A stretch of 64,000 bases of DNA from Cyrtodaria siliqua (Eukaryota; Mollusca; Bivalvia; Adapedonta; Hiatellidae), in contig JAWPHD010001340.1 of NCBI GenBank assembly GCA_037043455.1, positions 72,001 to 136,000 of the forward strand, in the 5' to 3' direction. Positions 10,811 through 22,385 of this stretch are shown here, in pieces. The translations under genes were made by a program, and so were the position numbers. Positions within the stretch are counted from its first letter, which is position 1. Each line of letters opens with the position of its first letter. The notes below the pieces were generated by a model that saw only the letters and a program-made list of their open reading frames with translations, had not been told where the DNA came from and ran no database searches.

Positions 10811-11783
10811 GTATCACATTTGGCTCCAGAGCGTCTATTCAAAGTCTCTGCAACACTGCTAAACGATAAGTTATTTTTTAAAGAGTTTTATTTAAACTGC
10901 CGTGTATTTTAGTGTTTTTTGTGTCGTATTTGTTATTTTCGTGCTTGTGTACTCCTGATGAAGGCGTTACTGAATGTAGTAAACGAGTTTGCAAAATGAT
11001 ATATTGCGAGGCTCTTGCCGAACATTATATCTTTTTTGCTAACGAGTTTAATAAATTCAATAATGAATGAGAACGAATGTTAGATTATATTTATCACATA
11101 ACTCACATATCGACTTTTATTGCATTTTGCCTGTCGCTTTAACACGCGAAACCGACATAAACCGTGAAATTGGATCATAGTCATTATCGATTTTTTTGAC
11201 AGCGCATACTAGGTTTATTTGCATACTTATATAACTAGTGATCTATCGAAAATATATAATGGTGTTATTCCACTCCCACAACGTAAGTTATGTGATAAAT
11301 ATACATATAAATCTAGTACGTGTTTATATTTTATACTAAGTAATATATGTCTATGCAATTGAAAGTGGTGTTAAGGGTTGTGTCTTCTTGGAAATCACCT
11401 GACCAGAAAATGTTTGTCAGACTTCCCAGGAAAACAACGGAGGATGGCTCGTTTGAATTTATATTTAGTTCAACATATGAGGTCAAAGTTAATCAAATCC
11501 AAACGTTGCGAAACATGAGCAAATTTACAAAGGTTTACTCTATCTGAAGGATATTTGAAAATCATGTATGTCGCATGGTTGTGAAAGATAATTTACACGC
11601 ATTGTCTGTAATGTGTGCGTGATGTTTCCATATTATGCTAAGCACATGTGAGTTGGAAATGTACATCAGTTTAATACAGATATATGTGTACATAAATGAG
11701 ATAAATGGTCCTATAGAAATCACAGCACCCAAATGCAATGACACCGTAGCTCCAGACTGAACATCAAACAAATAGAAAAACAC

Positions 11784-12312
11784 AAAGATTGGTGAAGACA
11801 GTGTAACCTACTTCGAACGGTCAGTAGGCAATATGGCCCACTGGATAAAGCGATTTTAAGTGTTCACAACCTCGCTATCATCCTAATTAAAAGACAATGT
11901 AAATAAAAGTACATACAATAAAAAGAAAATCTCTGACAATAAAGTCCACATCCAAAGAAATTAGGAAACGATACACGCATATGTTTTTGTAAAAATGTAT
12001 ATAAAAGAAAAATACAGAAACACCTGAGGATGTATTCAGAATTGTACTGAACATCCATAACAGTTTCAGCAAAAGAGTAAACCATCCAAGGTACGACCAG
12101 AAAATCCAGAATTGTACTGAACAACCACAGAAGTTGCAGCCAAAGAGAAAAACATCCAAGGTACGACTAGAAAACAAAGAATTGTACTGAACAACTACAT
12201 TAGTTGGAGTCAAAGAAAAAAGAAACTAGGTACGACCAGAAAACCCATAATTGTACTGAAGAACTACAGCAGTTGCAGCCAAAGAGATAACAATCTCGGG
12301 TACGATACTCAT
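11784..12312 (-). mobile_element. Naiad subfamily-2 3' UTR with expanded minisatellite
   Basis: Reverse-strand match to the UTR after copy M (42440-42800), including the 3' block AACGGTCAGTAGGC and the segment with TTTCTCTGGA...TTATTGT. The short unit present once in M is repeated four times at 12040-12300. Confidence 0.75.
12040..12300. repeat. About 69-bp minisatellite, four units, inside a Naiad UTR
   Basis: Each unit on the given strand contains AGAATTGTACTGAACA, then CA(C/T)(A/C) plus AGTTGCAGCCAAAGAGA-like sequence, and TAGGTACGACCAGAAAA. Units differ by several substitutions. Reading frames across it are repeat artefacts. Confidence 0.8.
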
Positions 12313-12628
12313 GTTGCGTTCTGAGAGACTATATTGTATCATATTTTAATAATAATTTGAAATTAAGCTGTGTATGCACTTGAGGAGTTCTACATGCATA
12401 CACCCATGTGACAAATGAGACATCTCATAGAAGTCACCCATGCCCACAACTAACATTTAAAGATCATACTTTAATCTTATAGACAAATCAACGACAAAGA
12501 ATTTGTTTAATATATACAGTTCTCAACTACGAGACCAAATCATGCCTTTTCATATTGTTTATATGTTATTCCAAAGCCACAAATTAATACATTTTTAAAA
12601 TAATATTATTTAACAAATTGAACAAAGA

Positions 12629-13302
12629 AATATAGAAAGATCGGACAGGGAAAGTAGCATTCAAGGAGGATAGTCAACCACAAACAAGTAGGCAAATGTA
12701 ATAATAAATGCAAACGACATAACAAACACAAAAGGGTTGACAATAGGGCTACCGCCTTGGAACGGTCAGTGGCTAAGTAGGCCACTGGAGGTTTAAACCG
12801 GTCCTAGGTGCACCAAACCTCACACCTACTCTACTGTCATCGCATTAAAACAGAACAGTGTATGAAAGTGATCATGACCAAGAATCTTACGAAGTTTATA
12901 AATCACATCACCGTAGAAGTCAGGTTGTGATAGTCCTTGTCGAAGAAGCGTCCTTAAATTACTTTTATATTTGGAAAGAAGATCAGGGTTACGATAATAC
13001 AAGTTTGCAAAGGTTTTACGAAGTTTATGGTAACGGTAACCCTGATTGAGTAACTTTTTAGTTATACAAAGATTACGAATATTAAAGTCCTCAACTCGAG
13101 TACAAGCTCTAGAAAAACGAATAAGTTGAGATACATACACCCCATAAGAAGTTGCTCGGGGAACATCCCCATCCAAGTGGGGATAATTAACAATGTCATA
13201 CAAAAATTAGAATATTAAAGTCCTGAACTCGAGTACAAGCTCTTGAAAAACGAATGAGTTGAGACACATACACCCCATAAGAAGTTGCTCGGGGAACATC
13301 TG
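12629..13302 (-). pseudogene. Naiad copy B, internally deleted RT C-terminal part
   Basis: 3' UTR at 12629-12855, then coding from 12856 upward on the minus strand: IVNYPHLDGDVPRATSYGVY, YRYHKLRKTFA, LRQGLSQPDFYGDVIYKLRK. The last about 55 codons of the protein and the UTR start are missing. The deletion joins ACAGTGT of the UTR to ATGAAAGTGATC of the coding part. A second piece of the same RT segment, about 5% different, is stuck on at 13213-13302. Confidence 0.85.
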
Positions 13303-14194
13303 AAGAAGGATTTCACGAGTAATCACGTTTCATTTGTTAATTTCACGTGAGGACAAAGTACAATTGTTAAAACACGTTTTGTTTCGATGATTATGCAATA
13401 GATATCAGGAGAAAAGTATTATCAATAATGATAGTTTAACGACGAAAACAAGAATAGATAGAAAGGTACCATACAATTTTAGAGACACAATTGTTGAATG
13501 TTTTGTTTCTTCAAATGTGCGGTCGTTACATCTTTATTAGACAAGGTGCGCTCAGTTAGTATCCTTGAGTATACCATCGATTTGACTATAAATAGGAGTT
13601 CCAAATCTGACAAAAATATAATCTAATAAGAATATCAGTTCTTCACACACTATTTAAGTTCACGTATTTGATGCTAGTAAAAATGCCTTACCCGAAAGCC
13701 GTAAAAGAATTAAATTACAATTCACGAAAAGTATTGACGCATTCCGATCAACTAGATTACAATTATACTGAGTAGAGTCTGAAACCACCACCCAAGTCAT
13801 CAAATAAACCAATAGAAATATATCGTATAACCTTACGGATGCGAAAAGACATAAAATATATTTCCTACAATAAAATTTGCACAAACAGTGACATATAGCA
13901 TGCAGCTAATGTCGCTCTTCAACGTATTTGTTTTTGAGACTTTCTCTACTATAAAAGACATGATGACCCATGGTGATTAAATGACCTGACTGACTGTCTA
14001 CGCCAATAAAGTCCTGAGTTAGATAACACCAATAAAGCAATACGTTAGGACTTAATATGCCACTAATATACAGTATCAAAACGATAGCACTTACAGGGAG
14101 GAAAGAAGCAAAGCGACACCGCAAATAGAAAAGGGTTGAAAACAGAGGTGCCGAGCTGGAACGGTATGTGCCAACAAGGCCTCTGAAAATAGAT

Positions 14195-14420
14195 ATAAAA
14201 GTCGAACAGAAAATGTAGCATTAAAGGATCACAGTCAACCACAAACACGCACGGAAACAAACAACAACTACAAAGATGTATAAAAGTCAAGATATGACCT
14301 GACAAACATAAAATGGTTGACATAGGGCTACCGCCTTAGAACGGTCAGTGGCAAAACAAAGGCCGCTGGGGATTTAAACCAGGTTCTAGGGTGCACCAAA
14401 AGTTTACACGCATATAACTC
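14195..14420 (-). mobile_element. Naiad copy C, 3' UTR only
   Basis: Begins with the terminal AGATATAAAAGTCGAACAG and contains AGGGCTACCGCC, AACGGTCAGTGGC and GGTTCTAGGGTGCACC. Another scrap of the same UTR lies just to the left at 14105-14180. Confidence 0.75.
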
Positions 14421-14534
14421 GATGCACCACTTTCAAGGCTGGTGTAGACGATAAGCAAAAAAAACTTCCAACAATGTACTGAATTCCTAAATTAAACAAA
14501 CAACCTTTTAAAGCGCGTTTTCCCTCATTCTTCT

Positions 14535-16235
14535 CCACGCGTTTAACGTCTTGTCTTACTGTCGTTAAAGATCAGGTTAAGCAATATTGTGCTAAAGCTT
14601 ATGACAACACTGGGATGAATTTGTTTTTGTCAATTAAACTTTCAGGAGACTTTCTTGATAAAATTTGCAATAAACGTCATGTTTCATCTGTAACTACTTA
14701 TGACTTTTCAAAACTACATACAACCTTACCACATCACATTGACAAAGATATATTGATTGTTCTCATTCAAAAAGCTTTTGTTACAAAAAAAACTACAGTT
14801 TTGGCCTGTAACAATATTAAAGCGTTTTTTACTGACGACAGTTTAGACAATTGCACTATTTGGATTTGCCAAGATGTTTGTGAAGCAGCCGTTTTGCTAT
14901 TAGATAATGTTTTCGTCAGGTATGGATCTACCGCTTATAGACAATTTGTTGGTATCCCTATGGGTACAAATTGTGCACTTCTTGCCGCAGATTTGTTCTT
15001 GTATTGCAATACAAGAGATTTCATGTTGAGTCTTTCTCCAGATACGTAAGCAGGTGTAATTGCAGCTTTTAGTAACACCTATCAGTATCTGGATGACATA
15101 TTGAACATTGAAAATTATTTCCTTTCCACTATGGTTAAAATACTATCGTAATATATTCTAAAGAACTTCAACTCAACAAAGTTAACATTTCTGATACTGT
15201 CGCTTCTTTTCTTTATTTGCATGTCTCTATTGAAAATGATGAAATAATTAATAAAATCTATGAAATGAGAAATGATTTTAATTTTGAGATATTGTTAATT
15301 ATCCCCACTTAGATTGGGATGTTCCCAGGGTTACTTCTTATGGGGTATATGTTTCTCACCTTATTCGTGCTAGAGTTTGTAATCGAGGACTTTAATATTC
15401 GTAATATTGTATAACTTAAGAGCTACTCTAGCAGGGCTACCGTTAACATATATTTTGAAATACCTTTGTAAAATTAAATTATCGTAAACCTAATCCATTT
15501 ATAAAATATAAAAGCAATTTAAGAACCTTCAGCGGAAAGTATTATCACAATCTGACTTTTATGGTGATGCAATTTACAAACTTCGTAATATCCTTTGTCA
15601 TAATCACTTTCATATAAGTTTTATTAAACTTTTTAAAAATGTTTATCGAAAGAGTTTATGACTCTATCATTTTGCAACGCACAGCATGTTTAGTGGTTGA
15701 CCCATTTACTGTTGTCCCTATGCTTTTCTCTTCGATTGTGTGATGTCCCGAGAGATTGTGGACCCTATGATGATGTCTACCAAAATTTTCAAAGGACGGT
15801 AGCGTTTGATGTTTGTCTTAAAACTGTCTTGTTGTACTTAACGGTTTGTTCTCGTGTTGCTCTGGCTTCTGTTAAGTCATTGAGCGCTTGCTTTGTGGTT
15901 TTGTGAGCTTTATTTTTATAATCTGATATACTTAAATTGTCTATTAATGCGGCCTTGTTTGTTAAAGAATATATATATTATTTACACTGTCCAGTTTTAT
16001 TGGGATGACAATAGGGTAAGAGAGTAAGGTTTGGTGCACCCTTGAACCTGGTTTAAACCCCCAACGGCCGTTTTTGTCACTGACCGTTCCATTGCAATAC
16101 CCCTATTGTTAGCCCTCTTATTCGTGAGATGTCATATTTTGCCATCTTTGTTTGTTTCTGTGAGTGTTTTTGGTTGAATGTGGTCCTTGATTGCCTTATT
16201 TTATGTCCGACTTTTATATCTACTATTATTACGGC
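14535..16235 (+). pseudogene. Naiad copy D: 5'-truncated RT and 3' UTR
   Basis: Starts at the conserved SCL(T) segment, where Cys is TGT. It runs through YDFSKLHTTLPHH (first catalytic block), NIKAFFTD, VGIPMGTNCALLAADLFLYC and, after a TAA at 15047-15049 in place of a Gln codon, YLDDILNIEN with the catalytic DD. Further frameshifts follow to the RT C-terminus at about 15775. The 3' UTR with its helices (16005-16110) ends near 16235. Lies in the Ly-6 intron, antisense to that gene. Confidence 0.85.
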
Positions 16236-16419
16236 GTTTGGAAAATGTCACCAGATATGATCAGTATGATCTAATACGAAACAAGAAAATCGGTAGAACC
16301 GATGGATGCTCCCCGAAATGTATCCTCAACTTATCAAATGGCCTTGTATCACCCAGCATTTTTCAATTTGCAGTTCCATTAGTAGTTTATGACCCGGATA
16401 AAACATCTAAGTATGAAAT

Positions 16420-17165
16420 TACAAAGGGCAATAACTCTAACTTGGATTTAGCACATTGCACTTCCTCTCATTGTCCTCTATCATTGTGTGAAGTTTAATT
16501 GCAGTCCTATCAGTTTTGAAGATATGCTCTTGACAACAATTCTAAGTTTAAAATTACAAAAGGCAATAACTCTAATTTGAATGGTGAGTAACAGTTCTTA
16601 AACTCTGCACTTTCCTTGCCCTGTATCATTGTTTGAAGTTTCATTGCAGTCCCACAAGTAGTTTTGAAGATACGCTCTGGACACAAATTCTAAGTATAAA
16701 ATTACAACGGACAATAACTTTAATTTGAATGAAATGAATTGAATTGGATTTTATAGTCGCACCAATAGCTAAGGTCATATGGCGACTTTCCAGCTTCCAT
16801 TGGTGGAGGAAGACCCCAGGTGCCCCTCCGGGCAATTTTCATGCACGGGCGGGCACCTAGGTAGAACCACCGACATTACGCAAGCCAGTTGGATAGCTTC
16901 CTCACATAAAGATTCCTAGGCCCATGAGGGATCGAACCTACAGCGGTGAGGGGCAAGTGGTTTCAAGTCAGAGACGTTAACCACTCGGCCACGGGCATAG
17001 TTACGTTTTTTTCACTTTGCAATTCCTCTCATTGCCCTCTATCATTGTGTGAAGTTTCATTGCAGTCCCATCAGTCGTTTTGAAGATATGCTCCGGACAA
17101 TAAAGTGTGACGGACACATGGACGGACAAATCGGCAACAATATGCTCGCCCTTCGGGGAGCATAA
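16420..17165 (+). repeat. Tandem-unit dispersed repeat ending in a GC-rich hairpin
   Basis: Three diverged units containing GGCAATAACTCTAA, TCATTGTGTGAAGTTTCATT, GCAGTCC and TTTTGAAGATATGCTC. The third is followed by ACGGACACATGGACGGACAA and the hairpin TGCTCGCCCTTCGGGGAGCA. This layout is common in bivalve genomes. A SINE interrupts unit three. No protein is encoded. Confidence 0.65.
16740..16998 (-). mobile_element. tRNA-derived SINE with conserved core (MESC/Meta-SINE-like)
   Basis: On the minus strand the head reads GCCCGTGGCCGAGTGGTTAA, a tRNA-Ser-like A box, followed by GTAGGTTCGATCCC, the B box. Both are internal pol III promoter elements. A GC-rich core follows (GTGCCCGCCCGTGC, then GGGGCACCTGGGG). 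The 3' tail is (AATTC/ATTT)-rich. The core matches my memory of a SINE domain shared by molluscs and other invertebrates; the exact family name needs a database check. Confidence 0.8.
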
Positions 17166-17597
17166 TTATAACATGGGCGACAATCATGAAGATTCCACAC
17201 CTTAAATTGAAAGTTTTGTGTTTGACATAACGCATATTTCTTTTGTATGATACGGTAGAGAGGAAAGGCCAAATGTTGGACCTCGATCACTTAATAATTA
17301 CTAATATTTTACTCCGATTAAATAATACAATGAAATTACAGAAATACCTATTCATTATGCTGAATAAATGTTATTTTGTTACATACATTTACTTATTTAT
17401 AAAACCTGGAAGAGAGGTGATAATTTGGTATCCACCATACCCTCTTATTGAATATACGGTCTCGCGGAATCGAAACGAATAGCAATGTCTGAAAACAAGT
17501 TCATAAGGACTTCTAGTCAGTTACGCCTATATTTGCCGTGCTAATAGTATCGACTTAAAACTGATACAAATATAATTAGTCAAAATTACGTTCTTAC

Positions 17598-17704
17598 CAT
17601 GCATTTCCGTCCATCCTCACACGTAACTTCGGACGCCTTGACATTTTTATCTGGTTCTATCTCGCAGTCGTGTGCTATACACTTCCAGCATTTTAACGCA
17701 CATC
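17598..17704 (-). CDS. Ly-6/uPAR (three-finger) protein, N-terminal domain exon
   Basis: 107-bp exon on the minus strand, bounded by TTTGCAG at its 5' side and ATG|GTAAGA at its 3' side. Read in phase (two bases, then 35 codons) it gives CALKCWKCIAHDCEIEP... with VTCEDGRKCM at the end. The LxCxxC start and cysteine spacing are those of an LU-domain N-terminus. It ends in phase 0 and the exon at 8341 starts in phase 0. Together they give a full set of LU cysteines plus a GPI tail. The signal-peptide exon should lie upstream (higher coordinates) and was not found. A 42-bp minisatellite begins about ten bases before the acceptor. Confidence 0.78.
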
Positions 17705-17714
17705 CTGCAAACAG

Positions 17715-18080
17715 ACGGCATTATGTGAGTATGACAACACCTATACTGCAAATGGACGGCAGTGTTTGGGCATGGCAACAGATATACTGCAAATAGACGA
17801 CAGTGTGTGAGTATGACAACACGTATATTGCAAATAGACGGCATTGTAAGAGTATAACCACACCTATACCGCAAATATACGAAATTGTATGAGTATGACA
17901 ACGGCCATAATGCAAATGGATGTCATTGTGTGACTATGACAATGGACATACTGCAAATAGACGGCATTATATGAGTATGACAACGACCAATACTGCAAAT
18001 AGACGAAATTGTGTGAGTATGACAACACCCATACTGTAAATACACGGAATTGTTTGAGTATGACAACGGCCATACTGCAT
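17715..18080. repeat. About 42-bp minisatellite, about nine units
   Basis: The unit contains CATACTGCAAATAGACGGCA then TT(G/A)T(G/A)TGAGTATGACAAC. Units differ by a few bases. Overlapping open frames on both strands come from the repeat and are not genes. It abuts the acceptor of the Ly-6 exon. Confidence 0.9.
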
Positions 18081-18244
18081 TATTTACATACATACATTTA
18101 TTTCAAGAACTCACTAAATACTAAATATTGCATGCATTAGTTTTGTGTAAACTGCACGCAGAATACCAGGATTACAGACAGACAGATGATATGCCGTTGC
18201 AGAAGCTAAATGCATCGGTATACATTTAGTGTAAACTTATTTAA

Positions 18245-18375
18245 TTTTACATCGATTGTAACGAAAGCTCTATGAACTTATTTTAATCACACTCCATGTC
18301 TTCCTGGGTAGAACCAGTACTAAACAAATGCAGATAACGTGACTTGCTCAGGGACACAACACATATGGTAATGGT
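18245..18375 (-). mobile_element. tRNA-SINE fragment (tail part)
   Basis: TTACATCGATTGTAACGAAA, CTTCCTGGGTAGAACCAGTA and GGGACACAACACAT match the tail of the SINE at 31150-31367. The tRNA-like head is missing. Confidence 0.65.
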
Positions 18376-18379
18376 GGTA

Positions 18380-19290
18380 TAAATTCAACTGAACTCTGGG
18401 TCAGGCCCATTCGATTTTACTTGAGGGGATTTATTTGTATAAGCAGTATGTTCCATGTTGATATGCTTTATTTACACTAAATGTATCTGATTAAGCATAT
18501 TCTTAGAACAAGATATTGTAGATTGACCAGTTCATCTCTATATACAAATATGGGCGGGGCAATTTAAAACCACAGGGCTTCATTGGTAATATCTTGATTA
18601 TATATTTAGATAAGATTCATCAGGTTTAATAAATTAGCATTGCCCCCATCAGTTTCAAAGACGAAAATTTGCTTTAGAATGTTTACCCTCTCGATATTTT
18701 AATATTAAATATTTTTTTATGTAAACACGCTACCCATGGACGGGTCAGTTTTTGAATGCAAGGTTGATTTGTCATTGCTTTTGGCGCCTCCTCATCGCTA
18801 TCTGGCGGATAGCTTACATTTCTTCTCATAAATCGAGGCTTCAAGTCGTTCATGCATGCTGATATATGCTAGACGAACGTATTGGATGCTGAAAACAACT
18901 ATAATGCAAATAAACCGGTCGAGAAACTCTACGAAAATCTCATTATGTATTAGTTGTGGGCGGGGTTTTTTTTCAATCGAGTTTTTGCAAGGTCTTTTCT
19001 CATCAAGGGGAAACACGATGTGACGTCACACGCACCTTCGCTTGACAATGTTATATTCGCACAAAGAGCCCAAATTAAACGAGATTTCCTGGAAAAAGAG
19101 TTGTTTCAACACATTTAGAGTTGTTTCAATATATTTATTATGTATAATTGTATATAGCAACAACTATTTCAAAAGGGTTTTAGTGATTCACGATGTCAGT
19201 GAATTATTATTTATGATAAGATGGAATAAAGAAACATGTTTAGACATTAGACACCACTGGATTTTTATTCTGTTGGAATATAACATATAT
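18380..19290. other. No recognisable feature
   Basis: Unique-looking AT-rich sequence. I see no supported exon or repeat, apart from one TGACGTCA at about 19020. Confidence 0.4.
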
Positions 19291-19292
19291 AT

Positions 19293-19360
19293 GGTAAATT
19301 CGGGTAAACTCGGTCAGACGGGTAAATTCGGTCAGACGAGTAAATTCGGTCACACTGCTA
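19293..19360. repeat. 18-bp tandem repeat, three units
   Basis: GGTAAATTCGGTCAGACG-like unit repeated three times with one or two changes per unit. Confidence 0.85.
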
Positions 19361-19489
19361 GTTTTATTAAATAAAGAGGAAAATCGGCCTCGCCGTGTGT
19401 TGTTATCATTATGTATTGGATTTGATCAAAACTTTCATAGAATGTAGAGTTCAGGGTCTAATTGTGCCAAAACGTTAACACGTGTCTCT

Positions 19490-19650
19490 ACTTCATGACG
19501 TCTTGACGTCAATGACGACACAATGTTTTTTAAAAACCCTTTTTTTTAGTGATCGCATATTGTTAAGTTGTTTGACAGTTTTAACAACATGACGTCCTCC
19601 AAAATGGCAACATCACTGACCGTTGTGACGTCATGACGTCATCTAATTTG
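19490..19650. promoter_or_regulatory. Cluster of TGACGTCA (CRE/ATF-like) sites
   Basis: GACGTC occurs at about 19497, 19505, 19591, 19626 and 19634, several as full TGACGTCA palindromes, within 160 bp. bZIP factors of the CREB/ATF group bind this palindrome in animals. No promoter or adjacent first exon is seen, so function is speculative. Confidence 0.25.
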
Positions 19651-19674
19651 GAAAGCCCGCGGTTGACCAGGAAC

Positions 19675-19800
19675 TGAGTTTTTATTCATAACATGTGTCA
19701 AGCTCCAGATTATCTGAGTTTTCATTCATAACATGTGTCAAGCTCCAGATTATCAGTATTCATTCATAACAAGTGTCACGCTCCAGATTATCTGAGTTTT
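19675..19800. repeat. About 42-bp tandem repeat, three units
   Basis: Unit: TTCATTCATAACATGTGTCA then AGCTCCAGATTATCTGAG. The third unit is slightly changed. Confidence 0.85.
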
Positions 19801-20448
19801 CATTTTGTTTTATGCTTTTTATGTCAATTTTCAAAAATATATTATGGAGTCTTTCATTTTCTCAGTAATGTTTGGTGAATTCGGGCACTGTACTTACAAA
19901 AAGATTTAATGTTTTTTTAAGTGTAACATGTATTTCGAAATCGACTAAATCATGAAACTGCACATGCTTGGCTGTGACATTTTAACCTACTTCGTCCAGC
20001 TAGGTTCTGTTCTGTTTATTGTTGTTGCTGTTTTTTTATCATAAGGATGGCCACTTTTACCCTTGTATTTACTTATAGTCAATTTCAATTATTTCTTCCA
20101 CCTATAAATTTGTATTTTTATTTTTTAGTAAATACAATAATAAAGTTTATTTTCAATGTGTGGGACAGGCTTTGGGAAGTTGACTCAACGGGTAGTGCCT
20201 CTTGTTAAGTTCTTGTCCCTGCAGCAGAAAGCGTTTTCAAGGTTATCCCACTGTACTTGGACAAGTTTAAAACCAGTTGCATTGGACTAGACACATCAGA
20301 GTTATCTAGCTTTTGATTTTTTAAAAAATGGTTTTCCAGTAGGCCTTATACTATTCAAGCCAGTAGAGTGATACAGGTAGGCTCTCGTGTGCATTTTGTT
20401 CACGGAAGTCCATTTAATACACGGCACTCTGTAAATGACATAATTTTA

Positions 20449-20729
20449 CATTACGTGATCCGAATATTAACGTTCATACCCCATCCAACTCCATCTCCAA
20501 GAAGCGAAAACGGTGTTGGCTGGGGTATGAAATAAAACTTTAATTTCGGCTTAAAAAGTTAGCATAGTGTAAAATTAAAACATTTAATAGGTAATTGTTA
20601 AACAGGTTAGGCATGTTTTTCTGTAAAGAATGTTTTTAAACGTGTTTCATTGTCGAAATGTTCATTATAAAGTCCTACTAATATAAGCTTTCCCATCGCT
20701 TAATGGAATTAAGGCGGGACCACGTAATG
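20449..20729. mobile_element. MITE, copy 1 (281 bp)
   Basis: Terminal inverted repeats CATTACGTGATCC and GGACCACGTAATG (12 of 13 pair). Interior is non-coding and near-identical in layout to 36051-36329. Its right end abuts the 464-bp duplicated segment. No transposase is present, so it depends on an element elsewhere. Confidence 0.85.
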
Positions 20730-20730
20730 A

Positions 20731-21194
20731 GACTTGGACCGGTAACCAGAGAGGTCAAAAGTTGAAAATGGTCGTACTCGAAAGTAGTACCATCAGTGGT
20801 GTTATTTGGGACTGTGTAATTGATTTAGTACATAAAAGAGGTACGTATATTTACTGTTTTTGTTTTGAGGATAGATTTCCTAAGATATGGGTGCAAAAAG
20901 CAAAGGAATCAGTCATCAGAGTGCTGAGTGGTACTACTTTGTATGAGGTAAGATTTTAAACAAAATGAGGTGTGGTTCGGCTGTTGTTGTCAAAAAAGGT
21001 CATCTTCTTTCATTTTGAGCTAAATGCTGGTGCAAAGAGCAGTTATGGTCATTGTTGTTTTGCTATTTTTGTGTTTTGTCGTCACGTATATACATTTTAA
21101 TGGATATTTGAAGTGTCACGGAGCATTAGGGTAAGTGTTATTCTGTGTAGAGCTAACATTACGGTCTATGTGAAAACAATGGTGGTCCAAATCC
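20731..21194 (+). repeat. 464-bp segment, near-identical copy 1
   Basis: Same length as 23728-24191 with only about two visible substitutions. Both hold the same possible 60-codon exon. A very recent duplication, gene conversion or an assembly artefact would explain it. Confidence 0.9.
20768..20947 (+). CDS. Possible first coding exon, unidentified (copy 1)
   Basis: ATG followed by 60 open codons, then GAG|GTAAGA, a good splice donor. The peptide starts MVVLESSTISG and contains RGTYIYCFCFED. That pattern loosely recalls the N-terminal strand-helix-strand of RecA-like Elongator subunit ELP5, but the resemblance is by eye and weak. No continuing exon was found. A candidate acceptor TTTTTTCAG at about 21955 leads to 25 codons and a stop. 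Could be a pseudo-exon in a repeat. Confidence 0.3.
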
Positions 21195-22095
21195 TTTATG
21201 CGAAACAAGAGGTGGATGATGTTGAATGTGTTTTTACTGTGTTCAACGGATTTACATTCAGTTTGGGTACTTACAAATAATGACGAGGAGTCTGATGATA
21301 CATGCAAGTATTCGTTTATGTAAATATATGGTTCGGGCAGCTTTGTTTACATCCGGTCTTAACAGACAAGCTACAATTTAGCTGATTTTGTGGATTTGTT
21401 GGTATTTTAGGCATACTGATAGGTGGTGTTCCAGTAATGCAGGTATGAGTTGATATTTGTGTTCACAAATGTATATTTCATCATTAGCATTGTATATCTT
21501 TATGAAATAAATGCACATATGCATGATATGTGAAAATTGTATGTTTTCTGAGGCTTGGAAAGCTGTTTTGCATCGGTCCGAGTCATGAAGCATTTTCTGC
21601 AAATAGGCATTTTTTTCAGATCCATGTCATTGTTTATTCTTTCGTTTGTAACACATATTAGGAAATTTTGAGTGTTTTGTTAACCGAGATCTATACAATC
21701 TAAATACATGGATTTCTGTTGGTTTGCGCTATCGCATAAATGCATATGGTTGGTTCTGTTGGTCTTCTCGGATCGTCACACATTTCTGTACATACATGTA
21801 TGGGCAGTCACAACATGTTTGCATACTAAACAGTTGTGTTTTGTATATAATTATAACAATTGGGAGTTTCTGTTTTTATTATCATATTATTATTATTATT
21901 ATCAGTTATTGACATTTTATAACTTATTTAAATCATTTTATGCATCTTTTTTCAGAAATCTGCCAAGCACGACTGTACGACTGTCTTGAAAAAAGGATCC
22001 ACTACTCGTGCCTACCGTAATTGGCTCTTCTGAGAGTTTTTGGATATTGGTACACTATCATACGCAGTAAGTAATAAAATTAGATGTATTGTGCC

Positions 22096-22100
22096 CCTGT

Positions 22101-22137
<37 letters not shown>
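22096..22137. repeat. (TG)n microsatellite
   Basis: About eighteen TG dinucleotides, then TATG. Confidence 0.95.
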
Positions 22138-22139
<2 letters not shown>

Positions 22140-22385
22140 ACAAGTATGTAAAAGGCATCCGTCTGTAATGCAAGGTGTCTAGGTTGATCATCGGTCTGGG
22201 ATTTGGAGATTTTTGTATGTGATGAGATTCAAACTATATACTTGAGAACTCCTACCTAAACAGTATCACCAAGAACTCACTCCTCATATCTCATACAAGC
22301 AATGGATACATCTTTATCTACCTGTATTTATTTACTTGACCAACCAGACATATTGTATTTATCTAAAATGTTTGCTTACTCGAAA

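Larger units (their letters stand above)
8385..11010 (+). mobile_element. Canonical Penelope-like element (RT then GIY-YIG), degraded
   Basis: A 5'-truncated but otherwise nearly complete PLE, running antisense inside the large intron of the Ly-6 gene and starting only about 45 bp from that gene's last acceptor site. Coding remains span 8390-10312, then a 700-bp 3' region with a duplicated block (10345-10810). The domain order, RT followed by endonuclease, is that of the Penelope/Poseidon/Neptune type. The Naiads elsewhere in the window have the nuclease first. The right boundary is uncertain. Confidence 0.85.

Noticed and set aside
11864..12213. 86- and 108-codon frames with hydrophobic repeats
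   Set aside because: They read across the 69-bp tandem repeat in a Naiad UTR.
17647..18073. Overlapping minus-strand open frames rich in SYS and IC repeats
   Set aside because: They are translations of the 42-bp minisatellite.
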